Shown one piece after another: positions 31,169 through 41,942 of a DNA stretch of 64,000 nt. Numbering within the stretch: position 1 is the stretch's first letter; each line of letters begins with the position of its first letter. The DNA lies in assembly GCA_030762895.1 (NCBI GenBank), contig CM061067.1, positions 52,477,667 to 52,541,666 of the forward strand, written 5' to 3'. Source of the DNA: Sophora flavescens. Lineage: Eukaryota > Streptophyta > Magnoliopsida > Fabales > Fabaceae. Made by a program: the position numbers and the translations under genes. The notes below the pieces were generated by a model. It was not told the origin of the DNA. It saw nothing but the letters and a program-made list of their open reading frames with translations, and made no database searches.

Positions 31169-34100
31169 TTTTGAGAGTCAGGCCTATCATAGTTGGTTGT
31201 GCAAATTTAAATTTTTTTTTTTTAACTTTGAAAATATCTGTTTTACCCTTTTTATTTTATTTCTTTTTCATAACTGCTCTTGTATATTCTTGCATCCTTA
31301 GGGTAGAGAATTTTTTTTTGTGTTGGTATTTGTTTGTTCCTTTTTGCAGGTTTGGGGTAGTTTTGTTTTAGTAGGTTTTGTGAAGGTTTGTATGCTCCCA
31401 TCACACACATCACTATCATATATTGCACACACTTTTGGGCTCTATACCCGAGTCTTGGAACGCCATAAGATTAGAAGGGGCTTCAGTGATGTTATTGTGA
31501 TGCTTTTGTGTCCCTGACAGTCATTGATTCTCCCGCTCGGATTGCTACCGGTACATGGGCTGCCACATTGTGACTTATTTGTCCCTGTGGTGAGGTTCAT
31601 TGATTCGGATCCTTATCTTTTAGATGAGGGTAATCCGGGGATCATATGTTTAGGGGTCTAGATCTATCCTGAAAGTCATGCACATAAAATGCCATTAGCA
31701 GCCTACCAAAATAGGGTCTTGACTTCAGAAGTCCCAACTTTAGGATATGACCTATGTAGGACAAAAGGGAGCATTTTTTTCTTCACTCATGTTCATGTTT
31801 TTTCTTTAAAGAGAAAATTTGCATTTCTCAATTTTTGTGGAAGAAAAATGATTTACGCAAGTTCTTTTGCTTGAAAAAAAAAAGAAAAAAAAAGAAAAAA
31901 GAAAATCCATTTTCACATTTTGTATCTCATGCATTTCCATAAATAGTAAAAAGGGATTTGTGTAAATCATCTTTATGTAACTCATTCATATTCTTTGTAT
32001 ATGTTGTATCTTATTCATTAAATATTTTGTTAGGTTCATAAAAATAAAAAATAAAATCATTTTCATGCATTCCTCTCATGCGTTCATTACAAAAAAAATC
32101 ATTTATCTCAAACATTCATAAGAAGAAAAAAGGAAAAAATAAGGAGTCATGCATCTCCTTCATTTTATGCATGCATCACTAAAAACTTTTCGGACCAATA
32201 AATTAAAAATTCATACATTTCATGCATCAATTACTTTTTATGTCAATCTCATCATAAAAAAAATTCATATCAGCCGTTCATTAAAAAAAAATCATTTATC
32301 TCAAGCATTCATAAAAAAATTGATTCATCTAAAAAATAAGAAGCTCATCTCATGCATTGTCGTTTTTGTGAATAAAAAGTGCCTTCATGCATCACACGCA
32401 TTAATTTTTTTTTTTTTGAGTCAATATAGATATTTCTTTTTCATACATATCATGCAATAATACCTTTTGAGTAAAAAAAAAAAATCTTTTTTCATGCATT
32501 TCATATACTCATTCCTTTTTAAGTTAAAAGTTTATTAAAAAAAAAAATCATTCCATGCATTGTGCTCCTTAGAGAAAATGGAACCACCGCGCTTTCAATG
32601 AAAAGAATGCCAATTAAACCAGGGATCATGAGGTGAAGCTAGAAATAATACTTGCTCAGGTGCTCTGAAGATACGGATCACAACATCGTACCCGACCATG
32701 CAGGTTCGGATGCCAATGAAGCTGAGGAGCACGCTTTCACAGTCATTTATCGGAAGTCAAGTAGGGCATGTCAATTTTGAGACCTCTCTGAAAAGGTTAT
32801 CTTCTAGTGGACTACTAAGACTTCAAGAAGAAAGCTACAACGACATCACCAAAGATTAGCATTCTAATGGTTGTGAGAAGTGCCAACACCTTGCGGTCCC
32901 CGTCTTAGGAATTTCTAAGCAACCCAAGCTAGATTGGTTCATTAATGGTTTACCATGAAACGTTGGTTACATTGTATTTTATCATGGAATACTTGAACCA
33001 TGATCACTTTCTTGAAGCATTAATTTAATGGATTTGCATCCATACCTTGTCTCATCCATTCTTTACATCATCTTCCACATCATAATATTTCTCTCACCAT
33101 TCTCATATCTCAGATTCTCTTTTCCTTCCCCCAGTATTATCCTTGGTTTTGTTCATTAAGCTCGCGTTATTTGAAGTTCTTCGTGGGGCATTGATCAACC
33201 CACCTGTGCCCACGCCCTTTCAAAAAAAAATGAAAAGAAAAAGGAAAATAAAATAAAATAGGCGCAAATAATTAAAACTTGGTGAGTGCCACCTTTGTCT
33301 CTAAAATAAAGTTTTTTAAAAAATAAGCAATCGTGATTTGAAATGAAGATTGGCCGTCTTTCTCTATCCTTAGCAAAATATCCCTTGTTACCCCTTTTGA
33401 GCTTGAAACTTTTCTTCAAAGAACCTTGGACAAGGATCACCCCTAAATAAGGGGTAATTATGAAAGAAATGGTGATTATGAAGCATAAAGTGAGAAAGTG
33501 AAAAAATAAATAGAAAAGAAAAGAGAAGAAAAAGGAAGAAGAAAAATAAAGATGGAGAAAGGAAAATGATGAAAAACCTCATACAAAAAAGAGGAAGAAA
33601 AGTGGGAAAGTTAGAGAAAAACAAATGTTCTTGGAAATCGAAAAGATCATGGATCCTTGGTCCTATTCAACCTTAACACATTTGTTTGAGCCTTATATCA
33701 TTCCTTTCATGACCCTCTACCATTGGTCACGTTACAAGCTTCAAAAAGTCCATTCTGATCAATGAATGATTGCTACTTTTTCATCAACCTTATTTTTGAG
33801 ACAAAAAAAGTTTGTCCTCTTCTGAGATTTTAACTAATTGCTCCTCTAAAAAAATCAAAAAAAAGATAAAAGAATGAAAAAAGGGAAAGCTTGCTAGACT
33901 AAAAACCCTCAGGGGCAGTCTAACCAAAGTTAGAGCAAGATCTTCATGGGGCAAAGCTGTGCTTTCAAGGGTATTATCCAAGAGCATATCCATTATTGGA
34001 TACCCTACACTGGGGCAACACTACTCTCAAGTTTTCCTCATCAAGTGCCCTACACTGGGGCAACTTCATTATGGGAACCCCACATTAGGGCCACTCAATT

Positions 34101-35200
34101 CTCAAGGGAATTGTTCTGAGGCAAATTTGTTCCCAAGCAACATATGTCGAGTCAATCGCCATGATCAAATAAATCCAAAGTGGGGCAGCACCCTTCTGAT
34201 CTTCATATCACCTCTTGTGCACCTGGCTTCATTTCTGTTCTCTTGAATACCATTTCCGTTGTCAAACTTCTCACACTAACCGAGAAGTTGTTCGGGCCAT
34301 ATTGTTCTTTTGAATCCATGCAAGTTTGTTACATGATGCTTCAGGTAAGGTAAACATGAGTTCAACAGTACAGTTTAACCATCTAATGATAAATCTTTGA
34401 TGAACAACTCTGGCCAGAAGAATTCTTAATACAAGGGAAAAGTGGCATCTCAGTTGGCAATCAAGCAAGAAGCTTTGATCTTCACAAATAAGGGTGGCAA
34501 AATTATCCACATCCCAAAAAAAAGAAAAAATGAAAAAAAAAAAGAGAAAAATCAAAAATAAAAATAAAATAAAAAGTAAACAAAAAGGCTCGCTAGACTG
34601 AAAACCTGAAAAGGCAGTCTGGGCAAAAGTTAGAGCGACCCGGTAGGTTGAAAACTTGCAAAGAGCGACCTACGCAAAAATTAGGGTCAAATACAAACAA
34701 AGTACAAGAAGTCTCCTCAAACTGATAAACTGGGGCAGTTTAAGAGGACGAGCCATGAAAAGCTCCCAATACATGAAGGCTGGGGCAAGTCACATCCTTG
34801 AAAGATTGATCAGGCGATCTCATCCAATTGGGTAATCATTACGAAGAAGCATATCTCAGCCAAGAAGCTAAACATCAGTTGAGCAAGTTAGTGATAATTA
34901 AGATCAAGGTGTCTTCCTCTAGCTCATCCACAATCTCGGCTGCAATCAGGACTCTAAGGAGCCAATGATCAAAGAGTTTTTCGCAAAAAAAAATAATAAA
35001 ATAAAAAAAACATAAAATCAGAGTTTTCAAAAATGATAAAAACATCTCATGCATCATGCATGAAAAATAATCAGGATCATAAAAAGCATCTCATGCATCA
35101 TTAAAAAAAAAAATCACAGTTTTCACCAATCATAAAAAAATCATCTCTCATATCATACATTGTCTTATCATTTCATCAACAAAGTCAACATCTTTGCAGT
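31169..35200 (+). other. Non-coding internal region of the non-autonomous element
   Basis: No retroviral domain in any frame. Visible structure includes AT-rich stretches with repeated 'catgcat/tcatgcatc' motifs (31900-32560 and 35040-35170), three copies of CCCTACACTGGGGCAAC or a variant (34003-34095) that echo the primer-site core, and repeated 'gctagactgaaaacc..ggcagtctgggcaaaagttagagcga' phrases near 33890, 34590 and 34650. Confidence 0.6.
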
Positions 35201-35214
35201 GCATTTGTTCGGCT

Positions 35215-35765
35215 TTCGCTGGCACAAGGCCCCAAAAGTCATGTCTTATTAGCTTTAGCAGGCATATGACCTCTTAAGTTTTGTTTTGTTGTAGTTTGGC
35301 TTTAGTGGGAACAGGGCCCCAAAAGTCATGTCTTGTCAGCTTTAGCAGGCATAGGGCCTCTTAAGTTTTGTTTTGTTGTAGTTTGGCTTTAGTGGCACAG
35401 GGCCCCAAAAGTCATGTCTTGTCAGCTTTAGCAGGCATAGGGCCTCTTAAGTTTTGTTTTGTTGTAGTTTGGCTTTAGTGGGCACAGGGCCCCAAAAGTC
35501 ATATCTTGTCAGCTTTAGCAGGCATAGGGCCTCTTAAGTTTTGTTTTGTTGTAGTTTGACTTTAGTGGGCACAGGGCCCCAAAAGTCATGTCTTGTCAGC
35601 TTTAGCAGGCATGGGGCCTCTTAAGTTTTGTTTTGTTGTAGTTTGACTTTACCGGGCGCAGGGCCCTAAAAGTCATGTCTTGTTAGCTTTAGCAGGCATA
35701 GGGCCTCGTAAGCTTCGTTTTGTTTAGCTTTAACGGGCAGAGGGCTCATAAGCTATACCTTTATT
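35215..35765 (+). repeat. ~87-bp tandem repeat (six to seven units)
   Basis: Units contain GGGCACAGGGCCCCAAAAG and GCAGGCATAGGGCCTC, starting at about 35208, 35295, 35382, 35467, 35554 and 35641 and decaying to the right. Confidence 0.9.
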
Positions 35766-35804
35766 GGCTCCTATAGGCATAGGACCACATAAGCTTTTTA
35801 CATT

Positions 35805-36975
35805 TTGCTGTCAAGCTTCAGTGGATAACCGACTCCACAAGCTTTTTATCCTTTTGCTTTCAAGCTTCAGCGGATAACCGACTCCGCAAGCTTTTGATCC
35901 TTCCCTTCAAGCTTCAGCGGACAACCGACTCCGCAAGCTTTCAACTTTTCTTTCAAGCTTCAGTGGATAACCGACTCCACAAGCTTTTTACATTTTTTTT
36001 TTCAAGCTTCAGTGGATAACCGACTCCACAAGCTTTTTATCCTTTTGCTTTCAAGCTTCAGTGGATAACCGACTCCGCAAGCTTTTGATCCTTCCCTTCA
36101 AGCTTCAGCGGACAACCGACTCCACAAGCTTTCAACTTTTCTTTCAAGCTTCAGTGGATAACCGACTCCACAAGCTTTTTACATTTTTTTGTCAAGCTTC
36201 AGTGGATAACCGACTCCACAAGCTTTTTATCCTTTTGCTTTCAAGCTTCAGTGGATAACCGACTCCGCAAGCTTTTAATTCTTTTGCTTCAGTGGATAAC
36301 CGACTCCGCAAGCTTTTAATTCTTTTGCTTTCAAGCTTCAGCGGACAGCCGATTCCGTAAGCTTTCAACAATTCTTTCCAAGCTTCAGTGGATAACCGAC
36401 TCCGCAAGCTTTTAATTCTTTTGCTTTCAAGCTTCAGCGGACAACCGACTCCGTAAGCTTTCAACATTTCTTTCCAAGCTTCAGTGGATAACCGACTCCG
36501 CAAGCTTTTAATTCTTTTGCTTTCAAGCTTCAGCGGACAACCGGCTCCGTAAGCTTTCAACATTTCTTTCCAAAGCTTCGGCAGATACTCGACTCCGCAA
36601 GTTTTTCGCATTTTGCTTTCAAGCTTCAGTGGATAACCGACTCCACGAGTTTTTTACCTTTTCTGTCAAGCTTCAGCCGACAACCGACTCCGCAAGCTTT
36701 CAACTTTTCTTCTCAAGCTTCAGTGGATAACCAACTCCGCAAGCTTTTAATCATTTTGTTTTCAAGCTTCAGCGGATACCCGACTCCGCAAGCTTGTCGC
36801 ATTTTGCTTTCAAGTTTCAGCGGATGACCAACTCCACAAGCTTTTAAACTTTTTGTCAAGCTTCGACGGGTACCGTACCCCGTAAGCTCTGCTTGTTCAA
36901 GCTTCAGCGAACAAACGACTCCGCAAGCTTTTATCTTTCTGCTCGAGCTTCTGCAGGCGGTCCGTCCCGTAAGGT
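35805..36975 (+). repeat. ~55-65-bp tandem repeat (about twenty units)
   Basis: Units read CAAGCTTCAGTGGATAACCG, then ACTCCRCAAGCTTTT. Each unit begins and ends in an AAGCTT, so single units can fold back. Units fall into 'gtggataacc' and 'gcggacaacc' subtypes that alternate in the middle, suggesting two-unit amplification. The 139-codon minus-strand frame here is a by-product of the repeat. Confidence 0.92.
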
Positions 36976-37098
36976 TTTAATTATACATCTGTTTACTTGT
37001 CAGTGAACTCAGGCCAAAATTGGAGTTCATGTCTTTACCCGTTTCTTATAACGATAATAGGTTAACTGCGGTTACACCTACTATCTAATAAGAAACAA

Positions 37099-37113
37099 GT
37101 AAAGAGGGGCAGC
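37099..37113 (+). promoter_or_regulatory. Polypurine tract
   Basis: GTAAAGAGGGGCAGC directly before the 3' LTR. Confidence 0.8.
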
Positions 37114-39626
37114 TGTGAACACCTAATTTTGTCCGGGTAACTTCTTTTTAATTAATATTAAAAAAAAATTAAAATAAAATAAAAGATTGAAAAAAAATCA
37201 AAAATAAAATAATTTGTTAATTCTCTAGGCCCAATTAGATGACCAGACCTAATCCACTTTTGTTACAAGGTTTGAGCCCAACCATTCAAGCCCAGGTAAA
37301 AAAAAAAATTAAAAGCAGAATGAGTGGTCCCTATTCTTTGTACCACCCAAAGCATAAAGTTGTTTTGCAGCAACATCCCAACAGTGTTGTCCCCCTCCAC
37401 ACAGCTGGCAACATAAATTTTTTTGTCATCATCTCCCTTGGTTCCACTGTATATATACGATGCTGCTGCATTGTAAAAAGGGAGGAGGAACCAACAAAAG
37501 AAAAAAATCAAAAAAAAAACTCTCTCTTGCTTTTTCCTGCGTGACACCCTCCTCCCTGTACCTTTTTTTCTTTTCCTCTTTCTCTTTTTTCCTCCCTTTC
37601 TCACGTTCCAGGCTCTGTGTTTTTTCTCTTTTTCTTTCTTCTTCTTTCAACTTAAACCCAGACCCTTCTTCCTCCTTCACCATAAACCCATCTCCTTCTT
37701 CCTTCTTCAACCCTTCTTCCTCCTTCACCATAAACCCATCACCTTCATCTTCCTCCTCTCGTTCTTCTTCTTCTTCAACTACCCAACAACAACAAACAAG
37801 AAAAAAACAGAAAAGTCACACACACTCACCTTCCTCCTTCCTCTCCCCACAACTCATCCCATCTCCTTCTTCCTCCTCCCATAACAACCGAGCCACCTCC
37901 AGATCCGCGAAGACCACCGCGACCTCCGCCGCGTTTCTGGTTCGCCACGCCACCGCGAACGGAGCTGCTCCAGCCACCACGGCCCCACCGCGTGCAGACC
38001 CGTGCTTCTGGTCAGTCTTCTACCGCGGACGCCGCCTTCACCGCGAGCACCACCCCTCTGCGCGACCACCGCGCGAACGGCTTGCCTGTCCAGACCACGC
38101 CCGCCACAGACGCTCGCCGATCCCATTGTCGTCGATCTGCCATCTCCACCGCCGTCCGTCCTCTGCGTTCAAACCTCCTCTCTTGCCTCCATTTTTGGTA
38201 ACGTTAGCAAGCTTGAAGTTTCCTCTGTGTGTTGTACCTTTTATTTTGCCTTTATTATGTATATTGTTATTACTATGTTAATGGGTTTCTCATGGTTTGG
38301 GCCAAGCTTTAAAATGAGTGGTCTGTGTCAAAAAAAAATAAATATGTTGGGCTTCTTTTCAGTCAGGCCTGAATCTAAATTTTATTTGTGTTTTGGGCTT
38401 AAGATGTTTTTGTTGATTCCTTGTTCCAAATAAAAATCTCCTAAAAATATTTTGAAACTAAATTGGCTTGTTTGAATTCACGCAACAATTTACAACGTTG
38501 ATGTACGTTTTTTTCGTCCTCGAGTGTTGTAAAAATTGTAAGGGTTTATCGTATAGTTTCACTATCTTTAACCCCGTGCAAGAGTGAGTTCTCTCATTTT
38601 AGAAATAAAAATGATTTTTAGGTTCTATTTTGACAAAGTTTTCTTTTTTTAAAAAAATAAAAAAATAAATGAATAAATACTTTTAAGTATCTCTAATAAA
38701 TTTTAATAAATAAAAGCCTCTATTAATTCACGCAACAATCTATGACGTTGATGTATGATTCTTCATCCTCAAGTGTCATATGAATTGTAAGGGTTCACCG
38801 TATAGCTTGACTATCTTTAACCCTGTGCAAAAGTGAAATATCTTTTATAAGAAATAATAAATGTTTCAATTTACTCTTTTTAACAAATTTTATCCAATAT
38901 TTTAAAATAAAAATTTATTTGAGTTCATGCAACAATCTATGACGTTGATATATGGATTTTCATCCTCAAGTGTCATGTGAATTGTAAGGGTTTACCGTAT
39001 AACATCGCTATCTTGAACCTTGTGCAAGAGCAAATTATTTCAAAAAAATAAAATCCTTTTTTTTTTCAATATAATAAAATAAATAAATCAAATCTTTACC
39101 AAAAATAAAAACCAATCAATCAATCAAACTTTTTCAAGAGAACTACGTGGCTTTGAGTTTCCCATCGCACCAGGGAATACGTAGGAGCAAGATAAATCAT
39201 CTTGTCGGGCCAAAATTAAATTTTCCTTTTTTTGTGTCTCTTTTTATGTTAAAATAATTAATCAAAAAATTAAACTTTTCCTTTTAACAATAAATTCAAA
39301 AAAATAAAAATTATTAAAAATCAAAAAAAATATAAAAAAATTAATTAAAAATTAAAAAATATAATTCTTTCTTGTAAATAATTTTTGGGGTAAAATAAAT
39401 ATTTAAAAGGTCATTAAAATGTTTTTGCACAATCAACTTGAGGTACCGTTTTTAACGGGCGATGTGGGGTGCTAATACATTTCCTACTCGTAACCGATTC
39501 CCGGACTTATCTCTTTCTTTTTAAAAGACCAGTTAACATTTAAATAATTGGGTTTTCTAAGATTTTCCCAATAAAAATCTTAGTGGCGACTCCTCTGTTT
39601 TTTTACCTTCTTTTTCGCGGCTCCCG
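37114..39626 (+). repeat. 3' LTR of the non-autonomous element (3' end clipped)
   Basis: Near-identical to 28618-31147 up to CGGCTCCCG. It lacks the last ~21 bases. A ~30-base patch at about 38098-38130 differs completely from its counterpart. The hairpin-unit copies recur at 38475-39033. Confidence 0.9.
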
Positions 39627-40105
39627 ACGGATGAATCCAAGACACTCTTATCCGCTAGGCCGTGACGGATTCTGCCTTGGAGGTTGTTTCACTGGTTGGT
39701 CTGTCACGGCCGTAACCACCATCACGGCTAGGTCGTGATCAGTTATTCCTGTGAGGGTCTGGTTCGGTTGGCATGTCACGACCGTGATGGCCATCACGGC
39801 CAGGCCGTGACAGGTTTTGCCTTGGAGGTTGCTTCACTGGTTGGCCTGTCACGGCCGTGACCACCATCACGGCTAGGCCGTGATCAGTTCTGCCTGTGAG
39901 GGTATGGTTCAGTTGGAATCTCACGGCCGTGATGGCCATCACGGTCAGGCCGTGACAGGTTCTGCCTTGGAGGTTGCTTCACTGGTTGGTCTGTCACGGC
40001 CGTGACCACCATCAAGGCTAGGCCGTGATCAGTTCTGCCTGTGAGGGTCTGGTTCAGCTGACATGTCACAACCGTGATGGGCATCACGGGCTGACCGTGA
40101 CCAAT
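39627..40105. repeat. 145-bp tandem repeat with TCACGGCCGTGA palindromes (CACTA-2)
   Basis: A unit marked by 'tgccttggaggttg' at about 39672, 39817 and 39962 contains two palindromes each, of the form TCACGGCCGTGA and GGCCGTGAtcag. It is the expanded form of the 14285-14412 sequence of CACTA-1. Confidence 0.88.
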
Positions 40106-40225
40106 TCTGACTTTTCCATTCTTTCTTTTAAGCTCTGCTCGATCACGGCCGTGATGGCTTTCAAGGCTAGGCCGTGATGGGCTCTGTTTGGCTAATTTTC
40201 TTCACTTTTCAAGCCCCAACTTCAT
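40106..40225. repeat. Segment shared with the Athila-type LTR
   Basis: 'gctctgctcgatcacggccgtgatgg' through 'gggctctgtttggctaattttcttcacttttcaagc' matches 3755-3815 and 9560-9615 in the LTRs, including non-palindromic flank, with few changes. Confidence 0.75.
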
Positions 40226-40494
40226 GCAAGCTACATAATTAGTAAAGCCTTAGTTTCCCGTTTGAGATGCAATACTAATGAGCACACGTGTATGTGCTTA
40301 ATGTACCACTCATTGTGTTGGATCTTGAATTGTCCAAAGTTGGACAGTTTGGGAAAAAACTTTTTCTTAATTCAGTTAAAATAGGTATTCATTGATTCTA
40401 ATGTTATATACTTGATGAAAGTTCGGATTGATACATTTCCTTTCGTTCTCCGGGTGCATACTTTGTCGTGGTGGATGTCATCGCATTCAAGTAG

Positions 40495-41295
40495 TGTACG
40501 TCGGAGACCGAAGGGAAATGCTTGCCCGAGACGATCATCAAATCTACCTTGCGCCTTATCTCAATAAGTAAGTACCGGTTATTTAAGCATAACTATATAT
40601 GACTTAGTCACTAACTGTTCCGCAAATACAGCAAGCATTGGCAACTGTTGATCTTGTACCCTAGGATGAACGTCGTGGTCTTCTTCTGCTCATTGCGAAA
40701 TAAGCCGGCGAATGCACTGAAGACGATAATCGAAACGTAAGCATTAAAATACTTTATAATCAGTAATGCAGTTGTTTTAATTATTTGAAATCTAGTAGAT
40801 ATACTTTAATTAATGTTTTTGTCATGATAGGTCTATTACTGCAAACCACATGTTGCGTGGTGAAAGGCATACTCAGGCTATCAGATGGATTATTCCTAGC
40901 GTAAGATATTTATTAGTTCAAATGCATCAAATGCAGTAGGTATAATTATTGATTTCTATTTAATTTCTCATATTCTAATTGGGTTTCATTTGTACGTAGT
41001 CACGTATACAACGTGGATCATGGGAATGTGGCTACTATGTGATGCAGTGGATGTTGGAAATTATCTCCTCCAGGATCACTGAAAGATGGCACGAGGTAAA
41101 TGTTAATTGACACAATTAGAAGTAATAGTTATAGATTCGTTATATGTTTTACGTTAGTTTATTACTTAAAAGATATAATCTTTTGTCCAATTAAACTTGC
41201 AGATATTCAACAATCCAACTCCATTATCTGATTCCGACATCATTAACATAAAGAGGCGTTGGACAACTTTCTTTCTTGAAGTGTACCAACCATAG
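40495..41295 (+). pseudogene. CACTA-2 C48 (Ulp1-like) protease exons
   Basis: Exons about 40495-40567, 40632-40736, 40831-40900, 41000-41095 and 41203-41295 (TAG) have clean GT-AG borders. They encode DDHQIYLAPYLN, KHWQLLILYPRMNVVVFF (His), RGSWECGYYVMQWMLEII (Cys) and a tail with IKRRWTTFFLEVYQP. This is the same C-terminal domain as in CACTA-1 but clearly diverged, and its tail differs. I see no stop in these five exons. All upstream domains (TNP-assoc, transposase_24, coiled coil) are missing between the leader and 40495, through deletion or displacement around the LTR element. It is a truncated gene and cannot supply transposase. Confidence 0.82.
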
Positions 41296-41611
41296 TTTGT
41301 ATATATGTAGTTAGTTTAAAAACTTATCATGTTCTAGCTATAATGTACTTTTGACTGATCATATGTATTTTGATATGAAATCTATAATATATCATGTAGC
41401 TTTTTGGTTTCTAATTATCTTTGTTGTCTCAATGTAATTGATCGTACATATGTATTGTTCGTAATAAATTCAGTATATATTAGTTGTGTTTTTGTCGTAC
41501 AAAAGTGATTGTGTTTAGAATATTTACAGTATGTTATTCTGGTATTGATCTGCATTACTGAAACTGGGGAAATGAATGACAGAAATGTAAATAAAAGAAT
41601 AAAAAAAAGAG

Positions 41612-41930
41612 ACTTTACACATCGGTTTTGCCAAAACCGATGTGAAAATTTCACTTTCCACATCGGTTTTTGTAACAACCGATGTGGAAATTTCACTTTA
41701 CACATCAGTTTTACAAAAAAGCGATGTGGAAAGTGAAATTTCCATTAGGTTACCAGTTGACAAATTAATTTTCCACATCGATTAGAGAGAAAACCGTTGT
41801 TAAAAATGTACTTTACACATCGGTTTTAAAATCGATGTGTTAAGTGGCAATAAACCACATCGGTCTTTTCAACATCAGTTTGAAAACCGATGTGAAAAGC
41901 CAAAAATAACCAATGTGGAATCCCTTTTCT
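41612..41930. repeat. CACTA-2 right subterminal repeats
   Basis: Five or so inverted pairs of the type CACATCGGTTTT..AAAACCGATGTG, the same family as the left arm. Confidence 0.9.
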
Positions 41931-41942
41931 GCACCAGTGACA

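Larger units (their letters stand above)
28618..39626 (+). mobile_element. Large non-autonomous LTR retrotransposon (LARD, Ogre-like), nested in CACTA-2
   Basis: Near-identical LTRs 28618-31147 and 37114-39626 start TGTGAACACC. The internal part has a primer-binding site, a polypurine tract and about 6 kb without gag, protease, reverse transcriptase or integrase. High LTR identity means a recent insertion. The tRNA-Arg-like primer site TGGCGACTCCACTGGGGAC and the internal style resemble legume Ogre relatives, an inference. The last ~21 bases of the 3' LTR and the right target duplication are missing; CCTGT (28613-28617) may be the left copy. Confidence 0.88.
27681..41939 (+). mobile_element. 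CACTA-2 (En/Spm-type DNA transposon), 14.3 kb, with nested LTR element
   Basis: Left end CACTAGTGCAAAATATAC; the complement of the right end is CACTGGTGCAGAAAAGGG. A 3-bp duplication ACA flanks it (27678-27680, 41940-41942). Sister repeat copies at about 26797 and 43107 show the uninterrupted target (TCCACA followed by TATATTTTAG or a close form). Subterminal repeats are of the type ACATCGGTTTT/AAAACCGATGT, unlike CACTA-1. Only the C48 end of the gene remains, so it is non-autonomous. A ~11-kb LTR element occupies most of its length. Confidence 0.92.

Noticed and set aside
36192..36611. 139-codon minus-strand frame of regular repeats (KLESKRIKSLRSRLSTEA)
   Set aside because: By-product of a ~60-bp tandem repeat whose unit keeps frame; other units in the same array do not.
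35805..36975. CRISPR-like regular repeat
   Set aside because: Plant DNA; units are contiguous diverging tandem repeats, not identical repeats with unique spacers.
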